A stretch of DNA of 5,365 bases from Streptomyces sp. (GCA_003519485.1 DOWQ01000275.1:1-5365); one strand, 5' to 3'; shown: positions 1 to 5,365, counted from the stretch's first letter. The notes: a model not told the origin generated them from the letters alone. A program made the numbers and translations.

Positions 1-401
1 CGGCTCCGGAGCCCGAGCCGGCGCCCGGCCCCGCTCCCGGCGGCCAGGACGCCACCGCCGGTTCCGGCCGCAACGGCGGACCCGCCGCCGGCTTCAACGG
101 CAGCCACAACGGCGGACCCGGCACCGGCTCCCAGGCAGACGCCGACGCCGACGAGCCCCTGTCGGCCACCGGCCTCCCGGACGACATGTCCCGCGAGGAG
201 GCGTACTACGGCGCCTTCCGGCGGTACGTCGCCGAGCGGGGCGACTTCCCGAACGCCCGGCAGTTCGGTCTCTACCTGATGGACCTCTACGGCGTCCTCG
301 GCCGTACCGGCGGGCCGCTCAGCGAGCGGTCGCTCCGCGGCTATCTGCGCGACTTCCGGCAGCGCTACAGCAACGAGATGGACACCGAGTACATCGCCTG
401 A
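1..401 (+). CDS. C-terminal part of an unrecognised actinobacterial protein (Pro/Gly-rich linker plus conserved C-terminal domain)
   Basis: The reading frame is open from the left edge (first full codon at base 3) to a TGA at 399-401, so this is the last 132 codons of a gene that begins outside the window. The first 60 or so residues are a disordered linker: PEPAPGPAPGG, then two NGGP motifs encoded by an exact 14-base direct repeat (71-84 and 107-120), then an acidic ADADADE stretch. The last 65-70 residues are of different composition, rich in Tyr, Phe, Arg and Leu (YYGAFRRYVAERGDFPNARQ, then LSERSLRGYLRDFRQRY). They look like a small folded helical domain, possibly a helix-turn-helix DNA-binding tail. 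An ATG at 186 would give a 71-residue protein, but the frame runs straight through it with no purine-rich ribosome site, so it is probably internal. The arrangement recalls streptomycete DUF2637-type proteins (N-terminal membrane helices, linker, C-terminal domain). That is a recollection, because the diagnostic N-terminus is not here. Confidence 0.75.
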   Translation, partial: APEPEPAPGPAPGGQDATAGSGRNGGPAAGFNGSHNGGPGTGSQADADADEPLSATGLPDDMSREEAYYGAFRRYVAERGDFPNARQFGLYLMDLYGVLGRTGGPLSERSLRGYLRDFRQRYSNEMDTEYIA

Positions 402-416
402 GCCCGGGCGAACCCA

Positions 417-452
417 CGAGGGCCGCCACCCCAACCGGGATGACGGCCCTCG
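417..452. terminator. Stem-loop between convergent genes, possible bidirectional terminator
   Basis: CGAGGGCCG (417-425) pairs perfectly with CGGCCCTCG (444-452), giving a 9-bp stem with an 18-base loop. It lies 15 bases after the stop codon of the left-edge gene and 44 bases beyond the stop codon of lysS on the other strand, where a shared terminator would be expected. Beyond it on the + side is a short T-run (ATTTT, 458-462) in otherwise GC-rich DNA; on the - side there is no T-run. The large loop makes it weaker than the hairpin after argS. Confidence 0.45.
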
Positions 453-496
453 ACGAGATTTTCGACGAGACCCGGACGGGATCGCCGAGTGCTCCG

Positions 497-2299
497 CTAC
501 GCGCCCAGAAGCTTCCGCGCCCGGTCCGCCCCGACCGTCAGCAGCAGCGTCGGCAGCCGCGGCCCCGTGTCACGCCCCACCAGCAGCCGGTACAGCAGTG
601 CGAAGAACTCGCGCTGCGCCACCTTGAGCTCCGGAGTCGGCTTGGCGTCGGCCGGGAAGCCCGCCTGGAGCTTCGGAACGCCGTACACGAGCGTCGTCAG
701 GCCGTCCAGCGACCAGTGCTCGTCGAGCCCGCCCAGCAGCAGCCGCACCGACTCCCGCTCGGTTTCACCGAGCGAGCCGAGCAGCTCGGCGTCCGGCTCC
801 TCGCGGACCCGGGTCCGCGACTCCACCGGCACCTGAGTGGTGATCCAGTTCTCGGCGCGGTCCAGCCGGGGCCGGGCCTCGTCGAGCGACTCGATCGGGT
901 TCGCCGGGTCCAGGTCCCGCAGGATGCGCAGCGTCTGCTCCTCGTGGCCGGCGGTGATGTCGACCACCGACGCCAGCGTCCGGTACGGCAGCGGCCGGGG
1001 GGTGCGCGGCAGCTCACCGGCGGCCGTGCGGGTGGCCCGGCCGTAGGCCGCGATGTCGGCGGGCTGCGCCGTGCCGTCCGCGGTCTTCCGCTCCAGGGCG
1101 TCCCACTCGTCGTAGAGCCGCTGGATCTCCTGGTCGAACGCGATCTTGAAGGACTGGTTCGGCCTGCGCCGCGCGTACAGCCAGCGCAGCAGCGACGCCT
1201 CCATGATCTCGAGCGCGTCCTGCGGCGTCGGCACGCCGCCCTTCGAGCTGGACATCTTGGCCATGCCGCTGATGCCGACGAAGGCGTACATCGGCCCGAT
1301 CGGCTGCTCGCCGCCGAAGACCTCCTTCACGATCCGGCCGCCGACGACGAAGGAGGACCCGGGCGAGGAGTGGTCGACGCCGGACGGCTCGAACACCACG
1401 CCCTCGTAGGCCCAGCGCATCGGCCAGTCGACCTTCCAGACCAGCTTGCCGCGGTTGTGCTCGGACAGCAGCACGGTCTCGGCGTGCCCGCACCGGCAGG
1501 TGTAGCTCAGCTCGGTCGACTCGTCGTCGTACGCCGTGACGGTCGTCAGGTCGCGGTCGCAGACGGAGCAGTACGGCTTGTACGGGAAGTACCCGGCGCC
1601 CATCCCGCTGCCGTCGTCCTCGGCCGCCGCGCCCGAGCCCTCGGCCGCGGCCTCCGCCGCGGCGGCGTCGGCCTCGTCGAGCTTGCCCTTCTGCTGCTGC
1701 GGCTTCTGCGGCTTCCGGACCTGGCCCGCGGGGCTCTGGCCGACGGAGTCCTCGCTCGCCGCGTCCTGGCCCGCGGCCTTCGCCGGCTTGTCCTTGGTCC
1801 GGTAGCGGTCGAGCACGGCGTCGATCCGGCCGCGCTCGCGCATGGCGAACAGGATCTGGTCCCGGTACGCCCCGGAGGTGTACTGCTCGGTCTGGCTGAT
1901 GCCGCGCACCTCGATGCCCAGCTCCGCCAGCGCGGCGGTCATCGGGGCCTTGAAGTGCTCGGCCCAGCTGGCGTGCGCACTGCCGGGGGGCGCGGGCACG
2001 CTGGTCAGCGGCTTGCCGATGTGCTCCGCCCAGGACGGGTCGATGCCCGCCGGCACCTTGCGGAACCGGTCGTAGTCGTCCCACGACAGGATGTGCTCGC
2101 AGGCGTGGCCGCGCCGCTTGATCTCGTCGGCGACGAGGTGCGGGGTCATCACCTCGCGCAGGTTGCCGAGGTGGATCGGCCCGGACGGGCTGAGGCCCGA
2201 GGCGCAGACAATGGGTTTGCCGGGGGCGCGGCGCTCCGCCTCGGCGATGACCTCGTCCGCGAAACGGGAGACCCAGTCGGTCTCCGTGCTCTGAGCCAC
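497..2299 (-). CDS. lysS: Lysyl-tRNA synthetase, class I (LysRS1)
   Basis: This cytoplasmic enzyme charges tRNA-Lys with lysine using ATP. The 600-residue product has class I signatures, not the class II motifs of the common bacterial LysRS. An N-terminal Rossmann half carries SGLSPSGPIHLGN (34-46), whose HLGN (43-46) is the HIGH motif. The second signature is MAKMSSSKGG (346-355), a KMSKS variant. A Cys-rich module lies between them: CSVC (244-247) and CRCGH (268-272), a probable zinc ribbon. WKVDWPMRWAYEGV (288-301) is also typical of the family. The C-terminal part, from about residue 360, is the helical anticodon-binding region. Class I LysRS is usually a little over 500 residues; the extra length is mainly a low-complexity linker at about 168-235. 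The start is GTG at 2299. An in-frame TAG lies seven codons upstream (2318-2320) with no other start between, and AGGAA sits six bases before the GTG. The stop is TAG. The gene converges on the left-edge gene and diverges from argS. Confidence 0.95.
   Translation of the reverse strand: MAQSTETDWVSRFADEVIAEAERRAPGKPIVCASGLSPSGPIHLGNLREVMTPHLVADEIKRRGHACEHILSWDDYDRFRKVPAGIDPSWAEHIGKPLTSVPAPPGSAHASWAEHFKAPMTAALAELGIEVRGISQTEQYTSGAYRDQILFAMRERGRIDAVLDRYRTKDKPAKAAGQDAASEDSVGQSPAGQVRKPQKPQQQKGKLDEADAAAAEAAAEGSGAAAEDDGSGMGAGYFPYKPYCSVCDRDLTTVTAYDDESTELSYTCRCGHAETVLLSEHNRGKLVWKVDWPMRWAYEGVVFEPSGVDHSSPGSSFVVGGRIVKEVFGGEQPIGPMYAFVGISGMAKMSSSKGGVPTPQDALEIMEASLLRWLYARRRPNQSFKIAFDQEIQRLYDEWDALERKTADGTAQPADIAAYGRATRTAAGELPRTPRPLPYRTLASVVDITAGHEEQTLRILRDLDPANPIESLDEARPRLDRAENWITTQVPVESRTRVREEPDAELLGSLGETERESVRLLLGGLDEHWSLDGLTTLVYGVPKLQAGFPADAKPTPELKVAQREFFALLYRLLVGRDTGPRLPTLLLTVGADRARKLLGA
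1595..1798 (-). other. Low-complexity, charge-segregated insertion inside LysRS1
   Basis: Residues 168-235 of LysRS join DRYR of the catalytic half to YFPYKPYCSVC of the zinc-ribbon-like module. The linker has a mixed polar start (TKDKPAKAAGQDAASEDS), a basic Pro/Gln segment (RKPQKPQQQKGK, 195-206) and an acidic Ala-rich segment (LDEADAAAAEAAAEGS, 207-222). The DNA shows signs of slippage: CTGCGGCTT is repeated in tandem (1697-1705 and 1706-1714), and the 8-base palindrome GCCGCGGC occurs twice 12 bases apart (1644-1651 and 1656-1663). It is probably unstructured, and it keeps the reading frame. Its function is unknown. Confidence 0.7.
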
Positions 2300-2305
2300 G
2301 ATCGG

Positions 2306-2310
2306 TTCCT
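2306..2310 (-). promoter_or_regulatory. Ribosome binding site of lysS
   Basis: On the minus strand this reads AGGAA, six bases before the GTG start, in a purine-rich run that begins with the in-frame TAG at 2318-2320. The stop and the site together fix the GTG at 2299 as the start. Confidence 0.7.
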
Positions 2311-2343
2311 CTTCTTCCTACGCTTTCCTGCGCTCGAAAGCCT

Positions 2344-2379
2344 GGCGGCTCCATTCTCCCAGACCCGGGAGGGGCCGCC
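2344..2379. repeat. Nested inverted repeat in the lysS/argS divergent region
   Basis: The outer arms GGCGGC (2344-2349) and GCCGCC (2374-2379) enclose the inner arms CTCCC (2356-2360) and GGGAG (2367-2371), with CCCGGG (2364-2369) overlapping the inner right arm. All arms match perfectly; the bases between outer and inner arms are unequal (six and two). It could be an operator shared by both genes, or an RNA hairpin in a leader. In DNA this GC-rich, short matching arms also arise by chance. Confidence 0.3.
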
Positions 2380-2445
2380 GAGCCATGGGATACTGGGCGG
2401 GGCGGTCCACCCGCTCCCCCGCTCTCTCAGCGAACGTCTCTCTGC

Positions 2446-2454
2446 GAAAGAAGG
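2446..2454 (+). promoter_or_regulatory. Ribosome binding site of argS (long spacing)
   Basis: GAAAGAAGG is the only strongly purine-rich, Shine-Dalgarno-like run before the argS ATG. Its last G is twelve bases from the ATG, longer than the usual five to nine, so initiation may be modest or may use a different contact. No alternative start codon lies nearer to it in frame. Confidence 0.45.
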
Positions 2455-2466
2455 CACGAGCACCTC

Positions 2467-4266
2467 ATGGCTTCGGTCCCTTCCCTTGCCGCAACAGTCC
2501 ACCAGCGCCTCGCGGACGCCCTCTCGGCAGCACTGCCGGAGGCCGGGGCCGCCGACCCGCTGCTGCGACGTAGCGACCGGGCGGATTTCCAGGCCAACGG
2601 GATGCTGGCGCTCGCCAAGAAGCTGAAGGGCGACCCGCGTTCGCTGGCGGCGAAGGTCGTGGAGCGGATTCCGACCGCCGCGACCGACTCCGACCCGGAC
2701 CCCGCCATCGCGGCCATCGAGGTCTCCGGCCCCGGCTTCCTCAACATCACCGTCTCGGACTCGGCGATCACCTCCACGCTGGCCGCCCGCGGCGCGGACG
2801 ACCGGCTCGGCGTGCCGTACGCCGAGCAGCCGGGCACCACGGTCATCGACTACTCCCAGCCCAATGTCGCGAAGGAGATGCACGTCGGCCATCTGCGCTC
2901 GACGGTGATCGGCGACGCGATCGTGCAGATCCTGGAGCACCGGGGCGAGACAGTGATCCGCCGGCACCACATCGGCGACTGGGGCACCCAGTTCGGGATG
3001 CTCATCCAGTACCTGATCGAGCACCCGCACGAGCTGGACCACGCCTCGGACGCGGAGCGGGCCGCCGGTGAGGGCGAGGCGGCGATGGCGCGCCTCAACC
3101 GCCTCTACAAGGCGTCCCGCACGATGTTCGACTCCGACGAGGAGTTCAAGGACCGGGCGCGCCGCCGGGTGGTGGACCTGCAGGCGGGCGACGAGCAGAC
3201 CCGCGCCCTCTGGCACAAGATCGTCGACGAGTCGAAGATCTACTTCCAGGGCGTGTACGAGCAGCTCGACGTGCTGGTCCGCGACGAGGACGTGGTCGGC
3301 GAGAGCGCGTACAACGACGATCTGCACCAGGTCTGCCAGGACCTGGAGGAGTCGGGTGTCGCGGTCCGCTCGGACGGCGCGCTCTGCGTGTTCTTCGACG
3401 ACGTGAAGGGCCCGGAGGGCAATCCGGTCCCGCTGATCGTCAGGAAGTCCAACGGCGGCTTCGGCTATGCCGCGACCGACCTCGCCGCGATCCGGGACCG
3501 GGTCGGCACGCTCAAGGCCGACACCCTGCTCTACGTCGTGGACGCCCGCCAGGCGCTGCACTTCAAGATGGTCTTCGAGACCGCCCGGCGGGCCGGCTGG
3601 CTGCCCGACGGCGTCGCGAAGCAGCTGGCGTTCGGCACGGTCCTGGGCAAGGACGGCAAGCCGTTCAAGACCCGGGAGGGCGAGACGGTCCGGCTGGTCG
3701 ACCTGCTGGACGAGGCGGTGGACCGCGCCGCGGTGGTCGTCCGCGAGAAGTCCGAGGGCCTCGGCCTCGGCGAGCAGGAGATCCTGGAGCGCGCCAACCA
3801 GGTGGGCATCGGCGCGGTGAAGTACGCGGACCTGTCCACCTCGATGGCCCGCGACTACATCTTCGACCTGGACCGGATGGTCTCGCTGAACGGCGACACC
3901 AGCGTCTACCTCCAGTACGCCTACGCCCGGATCCAGTCGATCCTCCGCCGGGCCGGCGATGGCGTACGGCCGCTGGCGCACCCCGAGCTGCCGCTGGCGC
4001 CCGCCGAGCGCGCGCTGGGCCTGCACCTGGACGCCTTCGGCGAGGTGCTCGCCGAGGTCGCCGCGTCGTACGAGCCGCACAAGCTGGCCGCGTACCTCTA
4101 CCAGCTCGCGTCGTTCTACACGACCTTCTACGACCAGTGCCAGGTCCTGAAGGCTGAGGGCGGCCCGGCGCAGGTGGAGAACCGGCTGTTCCTGTGCGCC
4201 CTCACCGCGCGCACCCTGCACCAGGGCATGGGCCTGCTGGGCATCCGCACGCCCGAGCGGCTGTGA
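2467..4266 (+). CDS. argS: Arginyl-tRNA synthetase
   Basis: This is a cytoplasmic class I synthetase that attaches arginine to tRNA-Arg; the family needs bound tRNA to activate the amino acid. The 599-residue product is full length for bacterial ArgRS. Residues 1 to about 95 form the N-terminal additional domain that contacts the tRNA D-loop. YSQPNVAKEMHVGHLRST (129-146) contains the HIGH motif as HVGH (139-142), and GDWGTQFG (170-177) is a family signature. The KMSKS position is taken by FKTREGE (400-406), as in many bacterial ArgRS, so this is not a defect. The C-terminal DALR-type anticodon-binding domain spans about 477-599, opening with TSVYLQYAYARIQSI (478-492). The start is ATG 2467, giving a normal family N-terminus; the stop is TGA. 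It diverges from lysS and is followed at once by a strong hairpin, so it is probably transcribed alone. I see no frameshift or missing key residue. Confidence 0.97.
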   Translation: MASVPSLAATVHQRLADALSAALPEAGAADPLLRRSDRADFQANGMLALAKKLKGDPRSLAAKVVERIPTAATDSDPDPAIAAIEVSGPGFLNITVSDSAITSTLAARGADDRLGVPYAEQPGTTVIDYSQPNVAKEMHVGHLRSTVIGDAIVQILEHRGETVIRRHHIGDWGTQFGMLIQYLIEHPHELDHASDAERAAGEGEAAMARLNRLYKASRTMFDSDEEFKDRARRRVVDLQAGDEQTRALWHKIVDESKIYFQGVYEQLDVLVRDEDVVGESAYNDDLHQVCQDLEESGVAVRSDGALCVFFDDVKGPEGNPVPLIVRKSNGGFGYAATDLAAIRDRVGTLKADTLLYVVDARQALHFKMVFETARRAGWLPDGVAKQLAFGTVLGKDGKPFKTREGETVRLVDLLDEAVDRAAVVVREKSEGLGLGEQEILERANQVGIGAVKYADLSTSMARDYIFDLDRMVSLNGDTSVYLQYAYARIQSILRRAGDGVRPLAHPELPLAPAERALGLHLDAFGEVLAEVAASYEPHKLAAYLYQLASFYTTFYDQCQVLKAEGGPAQVENRLFLCALTARTLHQGMGLLGIRTPERL

Positions 4267-4289
4267 GCGGCTGAGCCACTGAGCCACCC

Positions 4290-4311
4290 GCCGCCCTCCC
4301 CGGAGGACGGC
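4290..4311 (+). repeat. Small imperfect hairpin just after argS
   Basis: Bases 4290-4298 can pair with 4303-4311 with one mismatch (4294/4307) and a four-base loop (CCCG). It lies 23 bases after the argS stop and 15 bases before the stronger hairpin, so the two could act as a tandem terminator. No T-run follows. TGAGCCAC also occurs twice in tandem just before it (4272-4287). Confidence 0.3.
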
Positions 4312-4325
4312 ACCGCTGCCGCCCC

Positions 4326-4357
4326 CGGCGCCGCCCCGCGGACCGGGGGCGGCGCCG
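4326..4357 (+). terminator. Strong GC-rich terminator hairpin of argS
   Basis: CGGCGCCGCCCC (4326-4337) and GGGGCGGCGCCG (4346-4357) form a perfect 12-bp stem with an eight-base loop, GCGGACCG. No U-tract follows, which is usual for streptomycete hairpin terminators. It sits about 60 bases after the argS stop and about 240 bases before the next start codon, separating the two transcription units. Confidence 0.8.
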
Positions 4358-4494
4358 TGTCCGGGGCGGGCATCCGACGCGGCGGTGCGGACCGGTGACA
4401 GGCCACGTCAGCGCGTCGCGGGGGTACGCTCGCCCCACTACGGGACCGCACCGGGCCGGGCCGTACGCAGCCGTCCAGGGACCGGCCCACCGCG

Positions 4495-4523
4495 GTACGC
4501 ACACCTGCGCACCGGGTGCGTAC
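4495..4523. repeat. GTACGCAC inverted repeat, operator-like
   Basis: GTACGCAC (4495-4502) and GTGCGTAC (4516-4523) are perfect 8-base inverted arms with a 13-base spacer. The centre-to-centre distance is 21 bases, two helical turns, which suits a dimeric regulator reading one DNA face. Lone half-sites lie upstream: GTACGCA at 4463 and GTACGCT at 4424. The 3' arm ends 76 bases before the aminotransferase ATG. In RNA it would be a hairpin with a 13-base loop. The regulator is unknown. Confidence 0.4.
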
Positions 4524-4586
4524 GCCGCGCGCACGAGCCCGACCCCCGCACCCCGTCCCGCCCCGCAACCCCGCACGCCAACGAGT

Positions 4587-4593
4587 GAGAGAG
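4587..4593 (+). promoter_or_regulatory. Ribosome binding site of the aminotransferase gene
   Basis: GAGAGAG lies six bases before the ATG at 4600. A GTG at 4585 is in the same frame, but it overlaps this purine run and has none of its own, so the ATG is preferred. Confidence 0.6.
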
Positions 4594-4599
4594 CACCTC

Positions 4600-5365
4600 A
4601 TGTCCCACCCCCTCCTCGATCTCGCCCCCCTCACCGCCGAGCACTTCGCCGCCATCGAACGGCGGGTCGCCGCCGTGCTGCGGACCGACGCCGACGTGGT
4701 CGTGATGCAGGGCGAGGCCCTGCTGCCGCTGGAGGGCTGCATCCGGGGTGTGGCGCACCCCGGCTCGACCGCGCTGAATGTGATCACCGGCCCGTACGGG
4801 CAAACCTTCGGCGGCTGGCTGCGCGACTGCGGGGCCACCGTCGTCGACATCGAGGTGCCGTACGACACGTCGGTGTCCGCCGACGCGGTCCGGCGAGCCC
4901 TGGAGGAGCACCCCGAGACGGAGCTCGTCTCCCTGGTGCACGCCGAGGCCGCCACCGGCAACACCAACCCGGTGGCCGCGATCGGCGAGGTCGTCAGCGC
5001 GCACGGCGCACTGCTGATGGTCGACGCGGTGGCCTCGGTCGCCGCCGAGCCACTGTTGACCGACGCCTGGGGCGTGGACCTGTGCGTGATCGGCGCGCAG
5101 AAGGCGATGGGCGGCCCGGCGGGGGTCTCAGCCGTCTCCGTGAGCGAGCGCGCCTGGGAGCGGATCGCCGCCAACCCCGCCGCGCCGCGCCGCTCGTACC
5201 TCTCCCTGCTGGACTGGAAGGAGCGCTGGATCGACACCGGCCGCACGGCGCTGCCGCACGCGCCGGCGCAGCTGGAGATGCTGGCGCTGGAGGCGTGCGT
5301 CGCCCGGATCGAGGAGACCGGCGGGCTGGACGCGTCGTTCGCCCGCCACCGGGCGGCCGCCGCCG
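4600..5365 (+). CDS. Class V (fold type I) PLP-dependent aminotransferase, 3' end outside window
   Basis: The frame is open from ATG 4600 to the right edge: 255 codons and one extra base. It resembles the alanine/serine-glyoxylate aminotransferase group, which moves an amino group between an amino acid and a 2-oxo acid using PLP. VHAEAATGNTNP (113-124) matches the family's HxETSTG segment. D142 in LLMVDAVASV (138-147) should contact the PLP ring nitrogen. GAQKAMGGPAG (165-175) holds the expected Schiff-base lysine, K168, after the usual Gln. ALPHAPAQLEMLALEA (217-232) fits the following substrate-loop and helix region, and the start of the small C-terminal domain is present. Members usually have 350-400 residues, so about 100-140 are missing. 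The N-terminus is short and lacks the PGP and GHR motifs; GEALLPLEG (38-46) stands where a GxGT-type loop is usual. The substrate cannot be told. A strong terminator and a 333-bp gap separate it from argS, so it is probably its own unit. Confidence 0.85.
   Translation, partial: MSHPLLDLAPLTAEHFAAIERRVAAVLRTDADVVVMQGEALLPLEGCIRGVAHPGSTALNVITGPYGQTFGGWLRDCGATVVDIEVPYDTSVSADAVRRALEEHPETELVSLVHAEAATGNTNPVAAIGEVVSAHGALLMVDAVASVAAEPLLTDAWGVDLCVIGAQKAMGGPAGVSAVSVSERAWERIAANPAAPRRSYLSLLDWKERWIDTGRTALPHAPAQLEMLALEACVARIEETGGLDASFARHRAAAA

Larger units (their letters stand above)
2300..2466. promoter_or_regulatory. Divergent lysS/argS control region
   Basis: These 167 bases between two outward-facing genes must hold both promoters unless a promoter lies inside a coding region. 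The clearest -10-like hexamer toward argS is GATACT at 2389-2394 (four of six matches to TATAAT, preceded by TGG), about 70 bases before the argS ATG, but no TTGACA-like -35 lies at the right distance. Toward lysS the only weak candidate is GAGAAT on the minus strand (2353-2358), also without a -35. I see no T-box leader for either synthetase: no AGGGTGGNACCGCG-type antiterminator element is present. The promoter calls are guesses; the region's role follows from gene orientation. Confidence 0.5.
4267..4599 (+). promoter_or_regulatory. 333-bp non-coding region between argS and the aminotransferase gene
   Basis: The left third holds the post-argS hairpins. The rest (about 4358-4599) is probably the promoter and leader of the aminotransferase gene. 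GTACGC occurs three times in direct orientation (4424-4429, 4463-4468, 4495-4500) and once in inverse (4518-4523). The best -10 candidate is TACGCT (4425-4430, fitting TAnnnT). A -35-like GTGACA (4395-4400) is 24 bases away, too far for a standard pairing, so no promoter can be placed firmly. The open frame at 4385-4588 looks like a composition artefact. No tRNA, riboswitch or further gene is visible. Confidence 0.5.

Noticed and set aside
401..497. Small gene in the convergent gap
   Set aside because: The gap is only 95 bases and its starts have no ribosome site and no sensible product. A hairpin is the better explanation.
2300..2466. T-box riboswitch leader for lysS or argS
   Set aside because: The region is short, and on neither strand is there an AGGGTGGNACCGCG-type element or a terminator hairpin followed by a T-run.
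440..2626. 728-codon open frame on the + strand across the whole of lysS
   Set aside because: It is antisense to a clearly conserved synthetase. The product is dominated by Arg, Leu, Val, Gln and Pro with no recognisable domain, as expected for a frame opposite a GC-rich gene, and it runs on into argS in the wrong frame.
3862..3918. Missing KMSKS motif in ArgRS as a sign of inactivation
   Set aside because: Many active bacterial ArgRS have KTR-type variants at this position, and the rest of the protein is intact and full length.
2149..4287. 712-codon open frame on the - strand across argS
   Set aside because: It is antisense to argS, also overlaps the start of lysS in another frame, and has the same Arg/Leu/Val/Asp-rich shadow composition without motifs.
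4395..4430. Standard housekeeping promoter made of GTGACA (4395-4400) and TACGCT (4425-4430)
   Set aside because: The spacing is 24 bases, far from the 16-18 needed, so the pair is unlikely to work as one promoter; TACGCT alone remains only a weak candidate.
4385..4588. 67-codon GTG-started frame in the gap before the aminotransferase gene
   Set aside because: There is no ribosome site, the composition is almost only Arg, Pro, Gly, Thr and Ala, it covers the repeated GTACGC motifs, and its end overlaps the aminotransferase ribosome site.
4128..5246. 372-codon open frame on the - strand over the end of argS and the aminotransferase gene
   Set aside because: It overlaps two genes with real family motifs on the other strand and crosses the argS terminator hairpin; the product is Ser/Arg/Ala/Thr-rich with no domain.

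Overview
The window is very GC-rich, with third codon positions almost always G or C, strong Ala/Gly/Pro/Arg codon use, a GTG start, and long spurious open frames on every strand. This and the gene content point to a Streptomyces-type actinomycete chromosome. It appears to be a core, housekeeping segment: I see no insertion sequence, CRISPR array, tRNA, rRNA or phage gene.

Layout, left to right. (1) 1-401, + strand: the 3' end of an unrecognised actinobacterial gene, a Pro/Gly/Ala-rich linker followed by a compact C-terminal domain of about 65 residues. (2) 402-496: a short convergent gap with a 9-bp stem-loop that could serve as a terminator for both flanking genes. (3) 497-2299, - strand: lysS, a class I lysyl-tRNA synthetase of 600 residues with HIGH- and KMSKS-type motifs, a Cys-rich zinc-ribbon-like module and an inserted low-complexity linker of about 65 residues. 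(4) 2300-2466: a 167-bp divergent control region with a nested inverted repeat. (5) 2467-4266, + strand: argS, a complete arginyl-tRNA synthetase. (6) 4267-4599: a 333-bp non-coding stretch with a strong GC-rich terminator hairpin after argS, then repeated GTACGC motifs, including a GTACGCAC/GTGCGTAC inverted repeat, before the next gene. (7) 4600 to the right edge, + strand: the first 255 codons of a class V (fold type I) PLP-dependent aminotransferase of the alanine/serine-glyoxylate aminotransferase type, cut by the window.

lysS and argS form a divergent pair of aminoacyl-tRNA synthetases for the two basic amino acids and both feed translation. The two flanking genes have no visible functional tie to them. 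I found no convincing new multi-gene system. The points most worth a second look are the low-complexity insertion in LysRS, the operator-like inverted repeat before the aminotransferase, the unusual N-terminus of that aminotransferase, and the linker-plus-conserved-tail protein at the left edge.
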